A stretch of DNA of 64,000 nt, from the NCBI RefSeq assembly GCF_900168195.1, contig NZ_FUYX01000015.1, positions 1 through 64,000 on the forward strand, read 5' to 3'. A program made the translations under genes and the position numbers. This document shows positions 46,652-55,344 of this stretch, piece after piece; position 1 is the first letter of the stretch; each line of letters opens with the position of its first letter. Below the pieces are notes generated by a model. That model ran no database searches. It was given only the letters and a program-made list of their open reading frames with translations, and was not told the DNA's origin. The stretch comes from Allobosea thiooxidans (GTDB taxonomy: Bacteria; Pseudomonadota; Alphaproteobacteria; Rhizobiales; Beijerinckiaceae).

Positions 46652-47569
46652 TTACTCGCTGACCAGCGTGCGCGCCTTCAACAGGGCGAGCAGGCCCTCG
46701 TCGCGGCGCGCCTCGAGCTCGGCGATCGAGCGGCCGCCCGCTTCTTCGGCTACGCCCGCAACGATCTTCGTCTGGACATCCATGTCGAGCGACGGACTGC
46801 CGAGCGACTGCCAGCGCCGCACCTGGCTCGGTCCGAGATGGGCAAGATAGCCGGCGATGCCGCCTTCGCCGCCGCCGAGGTGATAGGTCATGTGCGGTCC
46901 CATCAAAGCCCAGCGCAGGCCCGGCCCGTTGCACAGCGCGGCATCGATGTCGGCGACGCTGGCAACGCCCTGCTCGACCAGATGCACGGCCTCGCGATAT
47001 AGCGCCGAAGCCAGCCGGTTGGCGATATGGCCGGGCATCTCCCGATTGAGCACGACCGGGCGCCGCCCGAGCGTGCGATAGAACGCCGCCGCACGCGTGA
47101 CCACCTCAGGATCGGCCCCGACGATCTCGACCAGGGGCACGAGATGTGGCGGGTTGAACGGATGCGCCACGACAACGCGCTCCGGCCGGGCACAATCAGC
47201 GACGATGGCGCTGCGGACCAGCGCTGAGGTCGAGCTGGCGATGATCGCCCCGGGCGGGAGCAACTCGTCGATCTCAGCGAGAAGCTTGCGCTTTACGGCT
47301 TCGTTCTCCGGTCCGTTCTCCTGGACGAAGTCAGCGCCTTCCAGCGGCGTCGCAAGATCGGCGGAGAAGCTGACAGTCCCGGCGCCGGTCAATCCGAGTT
47401 CTGCCAATTGCGCCCGCGCCCGCTCGATATAGCGTCGGAAGCCCACCTCGGCCTCGGGATTTGGATCGTAGGCGGAGACGCCGATCCCATGGGCGCTGGC
47501 GAGGGCCGCCCAACTGGCCCCGATCATGCCGGCGCCGACGACGGCGAGGCTCTTGACTGTATCGCTCAT
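46652..47569 (-). CDS. 3-hydroxyacyl-CoA/L-gulonate 3-dehydrogenase-like protein
   Basis: A 305-residue NAD-dependent dehydrogenase. The Rossmann motif is GAGMIG (12-17). VQENGPENEAVKRKLLAEID, ASSTSALV and AHPFNPPHLVPLVEIVG are the conserved blocks of the family, and the C-terminal helical domain has GPGLRWALMGP. The last features match the lambda-crystallin/L-gulonate 3-dehydrogenase branch better than fatty-acid enzymes. L-carnitine dehydrogenase is the other close relative. It ends the DHAD-Bug-dehydrogenase operon, 19 bases after the Bug gene. Confidence 0.85.
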   Translation of the reverse strand: MSDTVKSLAVVGAGMIGASWAALASAHGIGVSAYDPNPEAEVGFRRYIERARAQLAELGLTGAGTVSFSADLATPLEGADFVQENGPENEAVKRKLLAEIDELLPPGAIIASSTSALVRSAIVADCARPERVVVAHPFNPPHLVPLVEIVGADPEVVTRAAAFYRTLGRRPVVLNREMPGHIANRLASALYREAVHLVEQGVASVADIDAALCNGPGLRWALMGPHMTYHLGGGEGGIAGYLAHLGPSQVRRWQSLGSPSLDMDVQTKIVAGVAEEAGGRSIAELEARRDEGLLALLKARTLVSE

Positions 47570-47588
47570 GAATTGCGACCCGCTTTCG

Positions 47589-48563
47589 TCACTCGGGTTT
47601 GATGCCGCTCGCCTTGATCAACTCGTCCCATTTGCCGATCTCGCTCTCAATCAGCTTGGCCGCCTCGGCGGGCGTGCTCGGCTTCGGGTCGACGCCCTGC
47701 AATGCGAGGGCCTCCTTTACCTTCGGGCTCTGCAGCGCCTCGTTCAACTCCGCGTTCAACTTGTCCAGAATTGGCTGCGGCGTGCCTGCCGGCGCGAGCA
47801 ATCCGAACCAGGACGACACCTCGAAACCTGCGAGCCCTTGTGAGATCGCCGTCGGAATCTCCGGCATGAAGGGCGAGGCTTCCCGGCCGGTGGTCGCGAT
47901 GGCACGCAGGGAGCCCGCTTTCACATGCTGGAGGACCGCAGGGATGGTATCGAACATGATCTTGACCTGCCCGCCGACCATGTCGGTCATGGCTGGCCCC
48001 GAGCCGCGATAGGGCACGACCGGCATCTTCGTGCCGGACTTCAGGTTGAACAGCTCGCCGGAGAGGTGCTGCGGAGAGCCTTGTCCCGAGGAGGCATAGG
48101 AATAGTCCGTGGGGCTGGCCTTGATCAGTGCGATCAGCTCGGGGATCGTCTTCGCCTGCACTGATGGGTGAACGACGAGGGCGAGTCCGACATTCCCCGC
48201 CAATCCCACCGGAGCGAAGTCCTTTTTCAGGTCGAAGCCCGGCTTTGCCACGAAGCTCATATTGATCGAGTGGCTGGTCAGCGCGCCGAGCATCAGCGTG
48301 TAGCCGTCCGGCGTCGCTCGCGCCACGGCCTGAGCGCCGACATTGCCGCCCGCTCCGGCGCGGTTTTCCACGATCATGCGCTGGCCGAGCCGGTTCGACA
48401 TCTCCTCGGCAACGACGCGGCCGATGATGTCGGTGGCGCCGCCAGGAGCATAGGGCACGATCAGCGTGATCGGCTTCTGCGGATAGGGCTGCGCAAAGGC
48501 CGCAGCGGGAAGAGCCAGCGAAAGGCTGGCGATCGCGCCGACCAGGTGACGACGATTGAACAT
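47589..48563 (-). CDS. Bug/TctC family tripartite-type solute-binding protein
   Basis: A 324-residue binding protein of the Bug family. Residues 1 to about 24 are a signal peptide (AAAFAQ). YPQKPITLIVPYAPGGATD and a later QGSPQHLSGELF are hallmark segments. GGAGGAAATCC precedes the ATG at 48563. Such proteins capture carboxylates, sugar acids or aromatic acids for TctAB-type membrane proteins, but no TctA or TctB gene is present in the window. It lies between an IlvD/Edd-type dehydratase and a gulonate-dehydrogenase-like enzyme, so an aldonate or related acid is a reasonable ligand. Confidence 0.92.
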   Translation of the reverse strand: MFNRRHLVGAIASLSLALPAAAFAQPYPQKPITLIVPYAPGGATDIIGRVVAEEMSNRLGQRMIVENRAGAGGNVGAQAVARATPDGYTLMLGALTSHSINMSFVAKPGFDLKKDFAPVGLAGNVGLALVVHPSVQAKTIPELIALIKASPTDYSYASSGQGSPQHLSGELFNLKSGTKMPVVPYRGSGPAMTDMVGGQVKIMFDTIPAVLQHVKAGSLRAIATTGREASPFMPEIPTAISQGLAGFEVSSWFGLLAPAGTPQPILDKLNAELNEALQSPKVKEALALQGVDPKPSTPAEAAKLIESEIGKWDELIKASGIKPE

Positions 48564-48637
48564 GGATTTCCTCCGGGAGTGGTCGCGGACCGGTTGGCTC
48601 CAGCCTCGTCGGGAAAATTTGGGCTGGGCGTGGCTGA

Positions 48638-50362
48638 TCAGCAGAACGCGAAATCGCAGCCCTCGTCGGCCTGCAGGACCGTGGTCAGATAGAGGTGGCG
48701 ATAGCCGCGCGTGTCCTCGGTGAGATGCGCGGGCGGTTGCCATTCGGCCTTGCGCCGCTGGAGTTCGGCATCGTCGACGAGCAGCGCGATCTCGCGGGAA
48801 GCGACATCGAGCCTGATCATGTCGCCATTACGGACGAGCCCGAGCGGGCCGCCCACCGCAGACTCCGGCGTGATGTGCAGCACGATCGTGCCGAAGGCCG
48901 TGCCGCTCATCCGGGCGTCGGATATCCGGACCATGTCCTTGATGCCAGCCTGCGCCAGCTTCTTCGGGATCGGGATATAGCCGGCCTCGGGCATGCCGGG
49001 CGCCCCCTTCGGGCCAGCATTGGTCAGCACAAGCACGTCGTCCGCCTTAACGTCGAGGTCAGGATCGTCCATGCGTCGGACCATGTCCTCGACCGAGGCG
49101 AAGACGACCGCGCGCCCGGTATGTTTCAGCAGGGCTGGAGAGGCGGCCGAATGCTTGATCACTGCGCCGCCGGGCGCAAGGTTGCCGCGCAGCACGGCCA
49201 TGCCGCCGGTCGGCTTCACCGGGCTCGCGGCGGTACGGATGATGCTCTGATTGGGGACGTCCTCGGCTGCGTCGGCAATCTCGCCGATTGTGCGTCCGTC
49301 GATCGTCGGGGCCGAGCGATCGAGATGGTCGCCGAGCTCCTTCATCAGTTTCGGCACGCCGCCAGCCCAATGGAAGTGCTCCATGTAGTGGTCGCCGGAG
49401 GGTTTGAGGTCGATCAGTACCGGAACCTTGCGGCCGATCGCGTCGAACTCCGCGAGGTCGATCGAGAGTCCCGCGCGACGCGCGATCGCGGCCAGATGCA
49501 CGAGGCCGTTGGTCGAGCCTCCGATCGCCTGAAGCACGGTCAGCGCATTTCTGAAGGCGGTTTCGGTCAGGATCTCGCTCGGCTTCGGCCCGCCCCTGGC
49601 GAGCCTGACCGCCTCACGCCCGCTGGCTTCGGCGGCACGGATGCGGTCGGCATGGGTGGCTGGGATGGTGCCGGAGCCCGGCAGCGCGATGCCGAGCGCC
49701 TCGGCGAGGCAACCCATGGTGCTGGCCGTGCCCATCACCATGCAAGTGCCCTGCGTCGGCGCAAGACGTCCGCTCAGCACTTCGATCTCGGCCTCGTCGA
49801 TCTGGCCGGCACGGTGCTGTCCCCAGAGGCGACGGCAATCGGTGCAGGCGCCGAGCACCTCGCCCTTGTGATGGCCGACGAGCATCGGGCCGGTGATCAG
49901 CTGGATCGCCGGGACGTCGGCGCTGACGGCGCCCATGAGCTGGGCCGGCACCGTTTTGTCGCAGCCGCCGATCAGCACCACGGAGTCGCAGGGTTGTGCC
50001 CGGATCATCTCCTCGGTGTCGATGGCCATGAGATTGCGCAGGAACATCGAGGTCGGGTTGGCGAAGGATTCGTGGATGGAGATCGTCGGGAACTCCATCG
50101 GCAGGCCGCCCGCCAGCATCACGCCGCGCTTCACGGCCTCGATCAGCCGCGGCACGTTGCCATGGCAGGGATTGAAGTCGCTGAAGGTGTTGGTGATGCC
50201 GATGATCGGCCGGTCGAGCGCATCGTCCGAGAAGCCCGCGGCCTTGATGAAGGCCTTGCGCAGGAACAGGGAGAAGCCGGGGTCGCCATAGGTCGCAAGA
50301 TTGCGGCGCATGCCGCGTGCCGTCGTTTCGGAGGATGAGATATCATCGTCGCGCTTTGTCAT
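48638..50362 (-). CDS. IlvD/Edd family dehydratase (sugar-acid type)
   Basis: A 574-residue Fe-S dehydratase. Cys66 in NPCHGN, Cys134 in GGCDKT and Cys207 in QGTCMVMG are the expected cluster ligands, and SDARMSGTAFGT is the conserved C-terminal block. Length and the QGTCMVMGTASTM region suggest the pentonate/hexonate dehydratase group (arabonate, xylonate, gluconate) rather than biosynthetic IlvD. It would dehydrate an aldonate to a 2-keto-3-deoxy acid. The ATG at 50362 has GGAG only 2 bases upstream, so the exact start is uncertain. The FCD regulator at 50428 is divergent. Confidence 0.88.
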   Translation of the reverse strand: MTKRDDDISSSETTARGMRRNLATYGDPGFSLFLRKAFIKAAGFSDDALDRPIIGITNTFSDFNPCHGNVPRLIEAVKRGVMLAGGLPMEFPTISIHESFANPTSMFLRNLMAIDTEEMIRAQPCDSVVLIGGCDKTVPAQLMGAVSADVPAIQLITGPMLVGHHKGEVLGACTDCRRLWGQHRAGQIDEAEIEVLSGRLAPTQGTCMVMGTASTMGCLAEALGIALPGSGTIPATHADRIRAAEASGREAVRLARGGPKPSEILTETAFRNALTVLQAIGGSTNGLVHLAAIARRAGLSIDLAEFDAIGRKVPVLIDLKPSGDHYMEHFHWAGGVPKLMKELGDHLDRSAPTIDGRTIGEIADAAEDVPNQSIIRTAASPVKPTGGMAVLRGNLAPGGAVIKHSAASPALLKHTGRAVVFASVEDMVRRMDDPDLDVKADDVLVLTNAGPKGAPGMPEAGYIPIPKKLAQAGIKDMVRISDARMSGTAFGTIVLHITPESAVGGPLGLVRNGDMIRLDVASREIALLVDDAELQRRKAEWQPPAHLTEDTRGYRHLYLTTVLQADEGCDFAFC

Positions 50363-50391
50363 GGCTCCATGGGAAACAGATCGTCGCCATG

Positions 50392-50403
50392 ATTGTCAAC
50401 AAT
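50392..50403. promoter_or_regulatory. Candidate GntR/FCD operator
   Basis: ATTGT-CA-ACAAT is a 5+5 dyad with a 2-base centre in the 65-base divergent region between the dehydratase and FCD-regulator genes. It contains the TTGT..ACAA half sites common to FadR-like operators, so it is the best candidate site for the regulator at 50428. Confidence 0.55.
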
Positions 50404-50427
50404 TCTGTTGAAGAGTAATAATCTGGG

Positions 50428-51120
50428 ATGCAGACGACTGTGTTGAAGCTTCAGACGACCGACCGCGCCCGTGGCATCGCCGCCACCTTGGAAGAGGAGA
50501 TCGTGCTGGGCTGGCTAATGCCGCGCGAGCGGCTGGTCGAGGAGGAACTGGCCGAGCGCCTGGGCGTGAAGCGCCATGTCGTGCGTGAGGCTTTGGCCGA
50601 ACTTGAACGGGTCGGGCTGGTCGAGCGCGTGCCCAATCGGGGCGCCTTCGTGAGGCTGCTGGATCCGACCGAGGTCCGGCAAATCTACTCGGTGCGGGAG
50701 GCGTTGGAGACGCTCGCCGCCGAGCAGATTCCCATGCCGGCGCCGGATCGGCTGCTGTCGCGATTGAAGGAGATACAGGACGCCCACAGTGCGGCCGTCG
50801 CCTCCGGCGACGCCCGCGCTGCTTTCCGCGCCAACATGATCTTCCACGAGGCCTTGTTCGCCGCTTGCGGCAATCCTCATCTCGTCGAACTGATCCAGGC
50901 CATGGCTCAGAAGGTTCATGGCGCGCGTTCGATCACGGCTGCGAGCGCGGAGCACCTGGCGCTCGCGCGCGACGAGCATCTCGGCATGATCGAAGCGATC
51001 AGGGCCGGAGATCGGGCCCGGCTGGTCGCACTTTGCCGCAAGCACCTCGGACCGTCGCGAGATGCTTACATCGCAGCGGCAGAGGCGCGTTTCGCGCGCT
51101 CGAAGACCATCGCACGTTAA
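50428..51120 (+). CDS. GntR family regulator with FCD domain
   Basis: A 230-residue regulator. The winged helix covers about residues 12-75 (AERLGVKRHVVREALAELERVGLVERV, wing at PNRGAFVRL). The FCD domain has the metal-site pattern seen as RANMIFHEALFAACGN, ARDEHLGMIEAI and CRKHLG. Divergent from the IlvD/Edd-type dehydratase, it very probably controls that operon in response to an organic or sugar acid. A 265-base gap without recognisable features follows, up to the convergent TetR gene. Confidence 0.92.
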   Translation: MQTTVLKLQTTDRARGIAATLEEEIVLGWLMPRERLVEEELAERLGVKRHVVREALAELERVGLVERVPNRGAFVRLLDPTEVRQIYSVREALETLAAEQIPMPAPDRLLSRLKEIQDAHSAAVASGDARAAFRANMIFHEALFAACGNPHLVELIQAMAQKVHGARSITAASAEHLALARDEHLGMIEAIRAGDRARLVALCRKHLGPSRDAYIAAAEARFARSKTIAR

Positions 51121-51385
51121 TGTCTTCCGGAATGATCAGGATCTGCCGCCGCGAGCTGGTCGGAACACCGTGCTTCGACTGCTCGGGATAAATGCTGCCG
51201 CCGGGCGCCGGCATTGCTCGGGCCGGCGGCGAGCCCCCGCCCTTGGTGCGATCGCTTGCATACTGAGCTTTTCAGCCGGAGGCTTGCCTTCGCGGCGCCC
51301 GCAAGGATGGTGCTCGGCTTTCGGACTTGGCGAACCTCACCGATTCCGCGCTCGATAGACAGCTCAGTCCCGGGAGGAAGGCGCT

Positions 51386-52081
51386 CTATGCCTGGCGCGC
51401 CGTCATCACCGCGCGGGTGAAACCGGGTTCGACGATGGTCAGGCTGCCGTCCGGCAGGCCGAGGATGCGGTCGATCGCGATGCCCTGGAACTGGAAGCGC
51501 TGATCCAGAGCCTCGATGGCGGCGTCTTCCTCCGCCGTTCCCATGGCGTCGATGGTGCGCGCGACCGCGTCGTGGCTGCTGGCGTTGAGATGGAGGATGA
51601 TCTCGGCGGCGACCTCGGGATCGGCTACGGTGAAGGCACCTTCGGCCTTGCCCTGCGCGATGATCCCGGTCAGCACCGGCCGCATGACCGCGATCGAGGC
51701 GGCATTGATCCGGTGGTAGAGCAGCAGATTCTCAGGCCGGAAGACCACGTCGAAGGCGGCTCGGAACTTTGGCGCATCCGCCAGCTTCATGCTGCGGGAG
51801 CGCGCCATGAAGCCGTTCAGCCGTTCCAGGGCGCTGAGCGCAGGGTCGTCCAGGATATCGCGGACGCGCGCGACGGCATCCCGCGCCAGCCGGGCGGTGA
51901 TCCCTTCCAGCAGATCTTCCTTGGCCTTGAAGTGGTGATAGAAGCCGCCCTTCGAGATGCCGACCTTGGCGATCACGTCGTTGACGGTCGTGCGCTCGTA
52001 GCCGCGCTCGAAGAACAGCGCCTGTGCGCCATCGAGGATCTCGTTCCTGCGATCATCGGCCGATTTCACGATACGGGGCAT
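51386..52081 (-). CDS. TetR family transcriptional repressor
   Basis: A 231-residue TetR regulator. The N-terminal helix-turn-helix region (about 10-55) has RRNEILDGAQALFFERGYERTT and VGISKGGFYHHFKAKEDLL. The C-terminal ligand domain is unrelated to well-known members by eye. I chose the ATG at 52081; a longer frame to 52192 would cross the operator. It is divergent from the HlyD-permease-ATPase operon, with twin dyads between them, so it is the likely repressor of that exporter. Confidence 0.92.
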   Translation of the reverse strand: MPRIVKSADDRRNEILDGAQALFFERGYERTTVNDVIAKVGISKGGFYHHFKAKEDLLEGITARLARDAVARVRDILDDPALSALERLNGFMARSRSMKLADAPKFRAAFDVVFRPENLLLYHRINAASIAVMRPVLTGIIAQGKAEGAFTVADPEVAAEIILHLNASSHDAVARTIDAMGTAEEDAAIEALDQRFQFQGIAIDRILGLPDGSLTIVEPGFTRAVMTARQA

Positions 52082-52101
52082 GCAGCACGCTTTCGCTTGA
52101 C

Positions 52102-52139
52102 GACCGACCGTCGGTCTGTAAAGTGACCGACGGTCGGTC
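52102..52139. promoter_or_regulatory. Twin TetR operators
   Basis: Two 15-base copies, GACCGACCGTCGGTC (52102-52116) and GACCGACGGTCGGTC (52125-52139), are reverse complements of each other and are each near-perfect palindromes. Centres are 23 bases apart, about two helical turns. They lie between the TetR start and the HlyD-type start, the usual place for a repressor that blocks both promoters. Confidence 0.85.
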
Positions 52140-52238
52140 TTTCGGAATTGTGCGCGACTGCCGCCGCCGGCGCAACGCTCTCGATATGCCATTATCGCGA
52201 GTCGGGATGCCGCCGCGCCGCCTCCTTCGGGGGATGCC

Positions 52239-53237
52239 GTGAAGTTCGCTCGCCTTGCTCTTCTTGTTCCTGTCCTTGTCCTCGCCGGCGGGGCCTACTG
52301 GTTCCTGGCCAGGCCGCCCGCGGTCGCGACCGTCGTGCCGAAGCGCGGTGATGCGGCGGAGATCGTCTACGCCACCGGCACGGTCGAACCGCGGATCTGG
52401 GCCAAGGTCACGGCCCTGGTGCGCGAGCGCATCGTCGAGCGCTGCGACTGCGAAGGGCAACGCGTGGAGCAGGGGCAGATCCTCGCACGGCTCGACAGCG
52501 CCCAGGCCGAGGCGACCTTGGCCGAGCTCAAGGCGCGTCAGAAGCTCGCCACCGCCGAGCATGACCGGCTTGCGGTCCTGGTCGAGCGCAATGTGATGAG
52601 CCAGCAGGCGCTCGACCGGGCGCGCAGCGAGATGGGGCAGTCATCCGCGCTGATCGCCGGCCAGACCGCGCGCCTGGAGAACTACGTGCTGCGCGCCCCG
52701 ATGCGCGGCACCGTGCTGCGCCGCGATGGCGAGGTCGGCGAGATCGCCGAGCCCGGCACTGTGCTGTTCTGGATCGGCGAGGCCAGGCCGTTGCGCGTCG
52801 TCGCCGAGGTCAACGAGGAGGATATCCCGCAGGTCAAGCCCGGGCAGCGCGTCCTGGTCCGGGCCGATGCCTTTCCGGGCCGGACGCTGGAGGCGACCGT
52901 CGACAGCGTCACGCCAAAGGGGGATCCCGTCGCCAAGACCTATCGCGTCTATCTCGCCCTGCCGGACGACACGCCGCTGCTGATCGGCATGACCGCCGAG
53001 CTCAACATCGTCGCGCGGGTGGCGCGCGAGGCGCTGCTGCTGCCGGTCGCAGCCGTGCAGGGCAACGCTGTCTTCATCCTCGAAGGCGATCGCGCCCGCC
53101 GCCGCGAGCTGGCCATCGGCATTCGCGGCACGGACGATGTCGAGGTGCTCTCGGGTCTGCCCGATCAGGTGCGCGTGCTCACGCCCTTTCCCGACAAGCT
53201 CGCGGATGGCGCACGCGTCGTACCGCAAGGCGGCTGA
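52239..53237 (+). CDS. HlyD/RND-type periplasmic adaptor subunit
   Basis: A 332-residue membrane-fusion protein. A signal-anchor helix spans about residues 4-22. The biotinyl-lipoyl-like half (CDCEGQRVEQGQILARLDS), a short coiled-coil hairpin (about 75-135) and the beta-barrel half (LRAPMRGTVLRRDGEVGE) are in the expected order. The start is GTG at 52239. It links the inner-membrane pump to the outer membrane. The permease gene follows after 3 bases. No outer-membrane TolC-like gene is nearby, so a shared channel is presumably used. Confidence 0.9.
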   Translation: MKFARLALLVPVLVLAGGAYWFLARPPAVATVVPKRGDAAEIVYATGTVEPRIWAKVTALVRERIVERCDCEGQRVEQGQILARLDSAQAEATLAELKARQKLATAEHDRLAVLVERNVMSQQALDRARSEMGQSSALIAGQTARLENYVLRAPMRGTVLRRDGEVGEIAEPGTVLFWIGEARPLRVVAEVNEEDIPQVKPGQRVLVRADAFPGRTLEATVDSVTPKGDPVAKTYRVYLALPDDTPLLIGMTAELNIVARVAREALLLPVAAVQGNAVFILEGDRARRRELAIGIRGTDDVEVLSGLPDQVRVLTPFPDKLADGARVVPQGG

Positions 53238-53240
53238 GCC

Positions 53241-54488
53241 GTGCGGCTGATCCTCGCCCTCGCCTTGACCCATATCCGCGGACGCGGCCGGCAGACCCTG
53301 GTCGCGATCATCGGCGTCGCCCTTGGCGTCGGCTTCTCGATCGCGATGGCCTCGCTGATGCAGGGCGGCGAGGATGATTTCGTCGCGCGCCTCGTCGACA
53401 CCATGCCGCATGTCGACATAACCGACGAATATCGCAGCGCCCGCCGCCAGCCGGCGCAGGATGCTTTCTCGGCCGTCGAGATTGCCGGCCTGCGGCCGAA
53501 GGACGACCGGCGCGGCATCCTCAACCCGACCGAGGCGACGGCGATGTTGCGCGCCTGGGTGCCGGGGCGGCTCGCGCTCAGCCTGAAGACGCAGGGCGTG
53601 GTGCGCTATTCCGGGCGCGATGTCGGCATCGCCATCATCGGCATTGAGCCGCAGGCCGAGATGCGCGTCTCCTCGCTGGTCAAGGATTTTCGCCAGGGCA
53701 GCTTCACTTCGTTGATCGCCGGCGGCAACAACATCGTCGTCGGCGACCGGCTGGCCCAGCGCCTCGGCGCCGAACTCGGCACCACGGTGACGGTGATCTC
53801 CTCGACCGGCCAGAGCCGGGCCTTCAAGATCGTCGGGCTGTTCCACACCGGCACCACCGCCCGCGACGAGGGCGAGGGCTATGTCCTGCTCAAGAATGCC
53901 CAGATCCTGAGCGAGCGCCCGAACGCGATCAACGAGATCAGGCTGAGGCTCGACGATCCCAACGCCGCGCCACAGGTGGCGCGCCGAGCCGAGGCCCAGC
54001 TCGGCTACAAGGCGGTGGCCTGGCAGGAGGCGAACGAATCGCTGCTCCAGGCCTTCGTGATCCGCAACGTCATCATGTACACCGTCGTCGGCGCGATCCT
54101 GCTCGTCGCCGGCTTCGGCATCTTCAACATCATCTCTACCATCACCCATGAGAAGGCGCGCGACATCGCCATCCTGAAGTCGCTCGGCTTCACCGAGACC
54201 GATATGCGCCGCCTGTTCCTGCTCGAGGGCCTGGCGCTGGGCGCCGGCGGCTCGCTGGTCGGCTGGGCGGTCGGGCTCGGCCTGTGCTTCGCGCTCTCCC
54301 TTGTCCGCTTTGAATTGTCGGGCGCCGCGGTGGCGCAGGAGATTACCCGCCTGCCTCTGGCCTGGAGCTTCTGGCACTACCTGATCGCCGCCGGCTTCGC
54401 GCTGGTCTCGGCCGGCGTCGCCGGCTACCTGCCGGCGCGGCAGGCGGCGCGGCTCAACCCGGTCGACATCATCCGAGGCGCGACATGA
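53241..54488 (+). CDS. FtsX/MacB-type ABC transporter permease
   Basis: A 415-residue permease of the MacB/LolC/DevC group. One helix near residues 15-35 is followed by a large periplasmic domain (about 45-265). Three helices follow in the C-terminal third, with EKARDIAILKSLGFTETDM as the coupling segment and GYLPARQAARLNPVDIIRG at the end, the hallmark of FtsX-domain proteins. The start is GTG at 53241. It overlaps the ATPase gene by four bases. With HlyD and ATPase it resembles DevBCA-type exporters more than MacB, where ATPase and permease are fused. Confidence 0.92.
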   Translation: MRLILALALTHIRGRGRQTLVAIIGVALGVGFSIAMASLMQGGEDDFVARLVDTMPHVDITDEYRSARRQPAQDAFSAVEIAGLRPKDDRRGILNPTEATAMLRAWVPGRLALSLKTQGVVRYSGRDVGIAIIGIEPQAEMRVSSLVKDFRQGSFTSLIAGGNNIVVGDRLAQRLGAELGTTVTVISSTGQSRAFKIVGLFHTGTTARDEGEGYVLLKNAQILSERPNAINEIRLRLDDPNAAPQVARRAEAQLGYKAVAWQEANESLLQAFVIRNVIMYTVVGAILLVAGFGIFNIISTITHEKARDIAILKSLGFTETDMRRLFLLEGLALGAGGSLVGWAVGLGLCFALSLVRFELSGAAVAQEITRLPLAWSFWHYLIAAGFALVSAGVAGYLPARQAARLNPVDIIRGAT

Positions 54489-55162
54489 GCGCGCTGATCG
54501 AGACCACGGAGCTCACCCGCATATTGCCCGCCGCCGTGCCGGTGACGCTGGTCCAGGACATCTCGCTGGCGATCGGCGCGGGCGAGTTCGTCGCGATCAC
54601 CGGCCCTTCCGGCTCCGGCAAGTCCTCGCTGCTCTATCTGCTCGGGCTGCTCGACAAGCCGACCGGCGGCACGCTCGCCATCGAGGGCCGGGACATGGCC
54701 GGGCTGACCGAGCGCGAGCGCGCCGGCATCCGGCTGGCGACGCTCGGCTTCGTCTTCCAGTTCCACTTCCTGCTGCCCGAATTCACGGTGCGGGAGAATG
54801 TCGAGATTCCGATGCGCCGCCTCGGCCGTCTCGGAACTGTCGCGATGCGCGAGCGCTCGACGGAGCTGCTGACGGCGCTCGGCCTGGCTGACCATCTCGA
54901 CAAGCGGCCCGACCAGCTCTCCGGCGGCCAGCGCCAGCGCGTCGCTGTCGCCCGTGCACTCGCCAACGACCCGCCGCTGATCCTCGCCGATGAGCCGACC
55001 GGCAGCCTCGACAGCCGGAATTCCGAGCAGGTCTTCACCATCCTCGACGCGCTGGTGCGCGAGCGCGGCAAGACGGTCGTCGCCGTGACGCACGACACCG
55101 ACATGGCGGCGAAGGCGAGCCGGCGCATCCATCTGGTCGACGGTCGGCTGGCCCGGAGCTGA
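54485..55162 (+). CDS. LolD/MacB-type ABC transporter ATPase
   Basis: A 225-residue ATPase. Walker A is GPSGSGKSS at 40-48, the Q-loop follows at FVFQFHFLLPEFTV, the signature is LSGGQRQRVAVARAL and Walker B LILADEPTGSLDSRN, with the H-loop at THDTDMA. It is a typical mechanotransmission-type subunit. It is the last gene of the TetR-controlled exporter operon. The 180-base gap before the convergent IclR gene has no clear gene. Confidence 0.94.
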   Translation: MSALIETTELTRILPAAVPVTLVQDISLAIGAGEFVAITGPSGSGKSSLLYLLGLLDKPTGGTLAIEGRDMAGLTERERAGIRLATLGFVFQFHFLLPEFTVRENVEIPMRRLGRLGTVAMRERSTELLTALGLADHLDKRPDQLSGGQRQRVAVARALANDPPLILADEPTGSLDSRNSEQVFTILDALVRERGKTVVAVTHDTDMAAKASRRIHLVDGRLARS

Positions 55163-55344
55163 GAACCTATCGCAGGAACGCCGCACGGCGGGCCTGAGCC
55201 GCCATGGCGCAGGCGAGCGCGGCCGCCGAGAAGAAGGTCTCGATGCTGCGGACGTCGATCATGGCGCGGTGATCGCGCCTTCAGCCGCGACATCGACGGA
55301 TCTTCCGCATGTCATCATGCAGAAGGGGACGAACCGGCCGCCAC

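Noticed and set aside
48695..50338. Plus-strand frame of 547 codons opposite the IlvD/Edd dehydratase
   Set aside because: It mirrors a conserved Fe-S dehydratase and shows no protein family features.
55167..55262. Possible 31-residue Ala-rich open frame on the minus strand after the exporter ATPase
   Set aside because: It has no ribosome-binding site and no homologue I recognise; it is too short to support.
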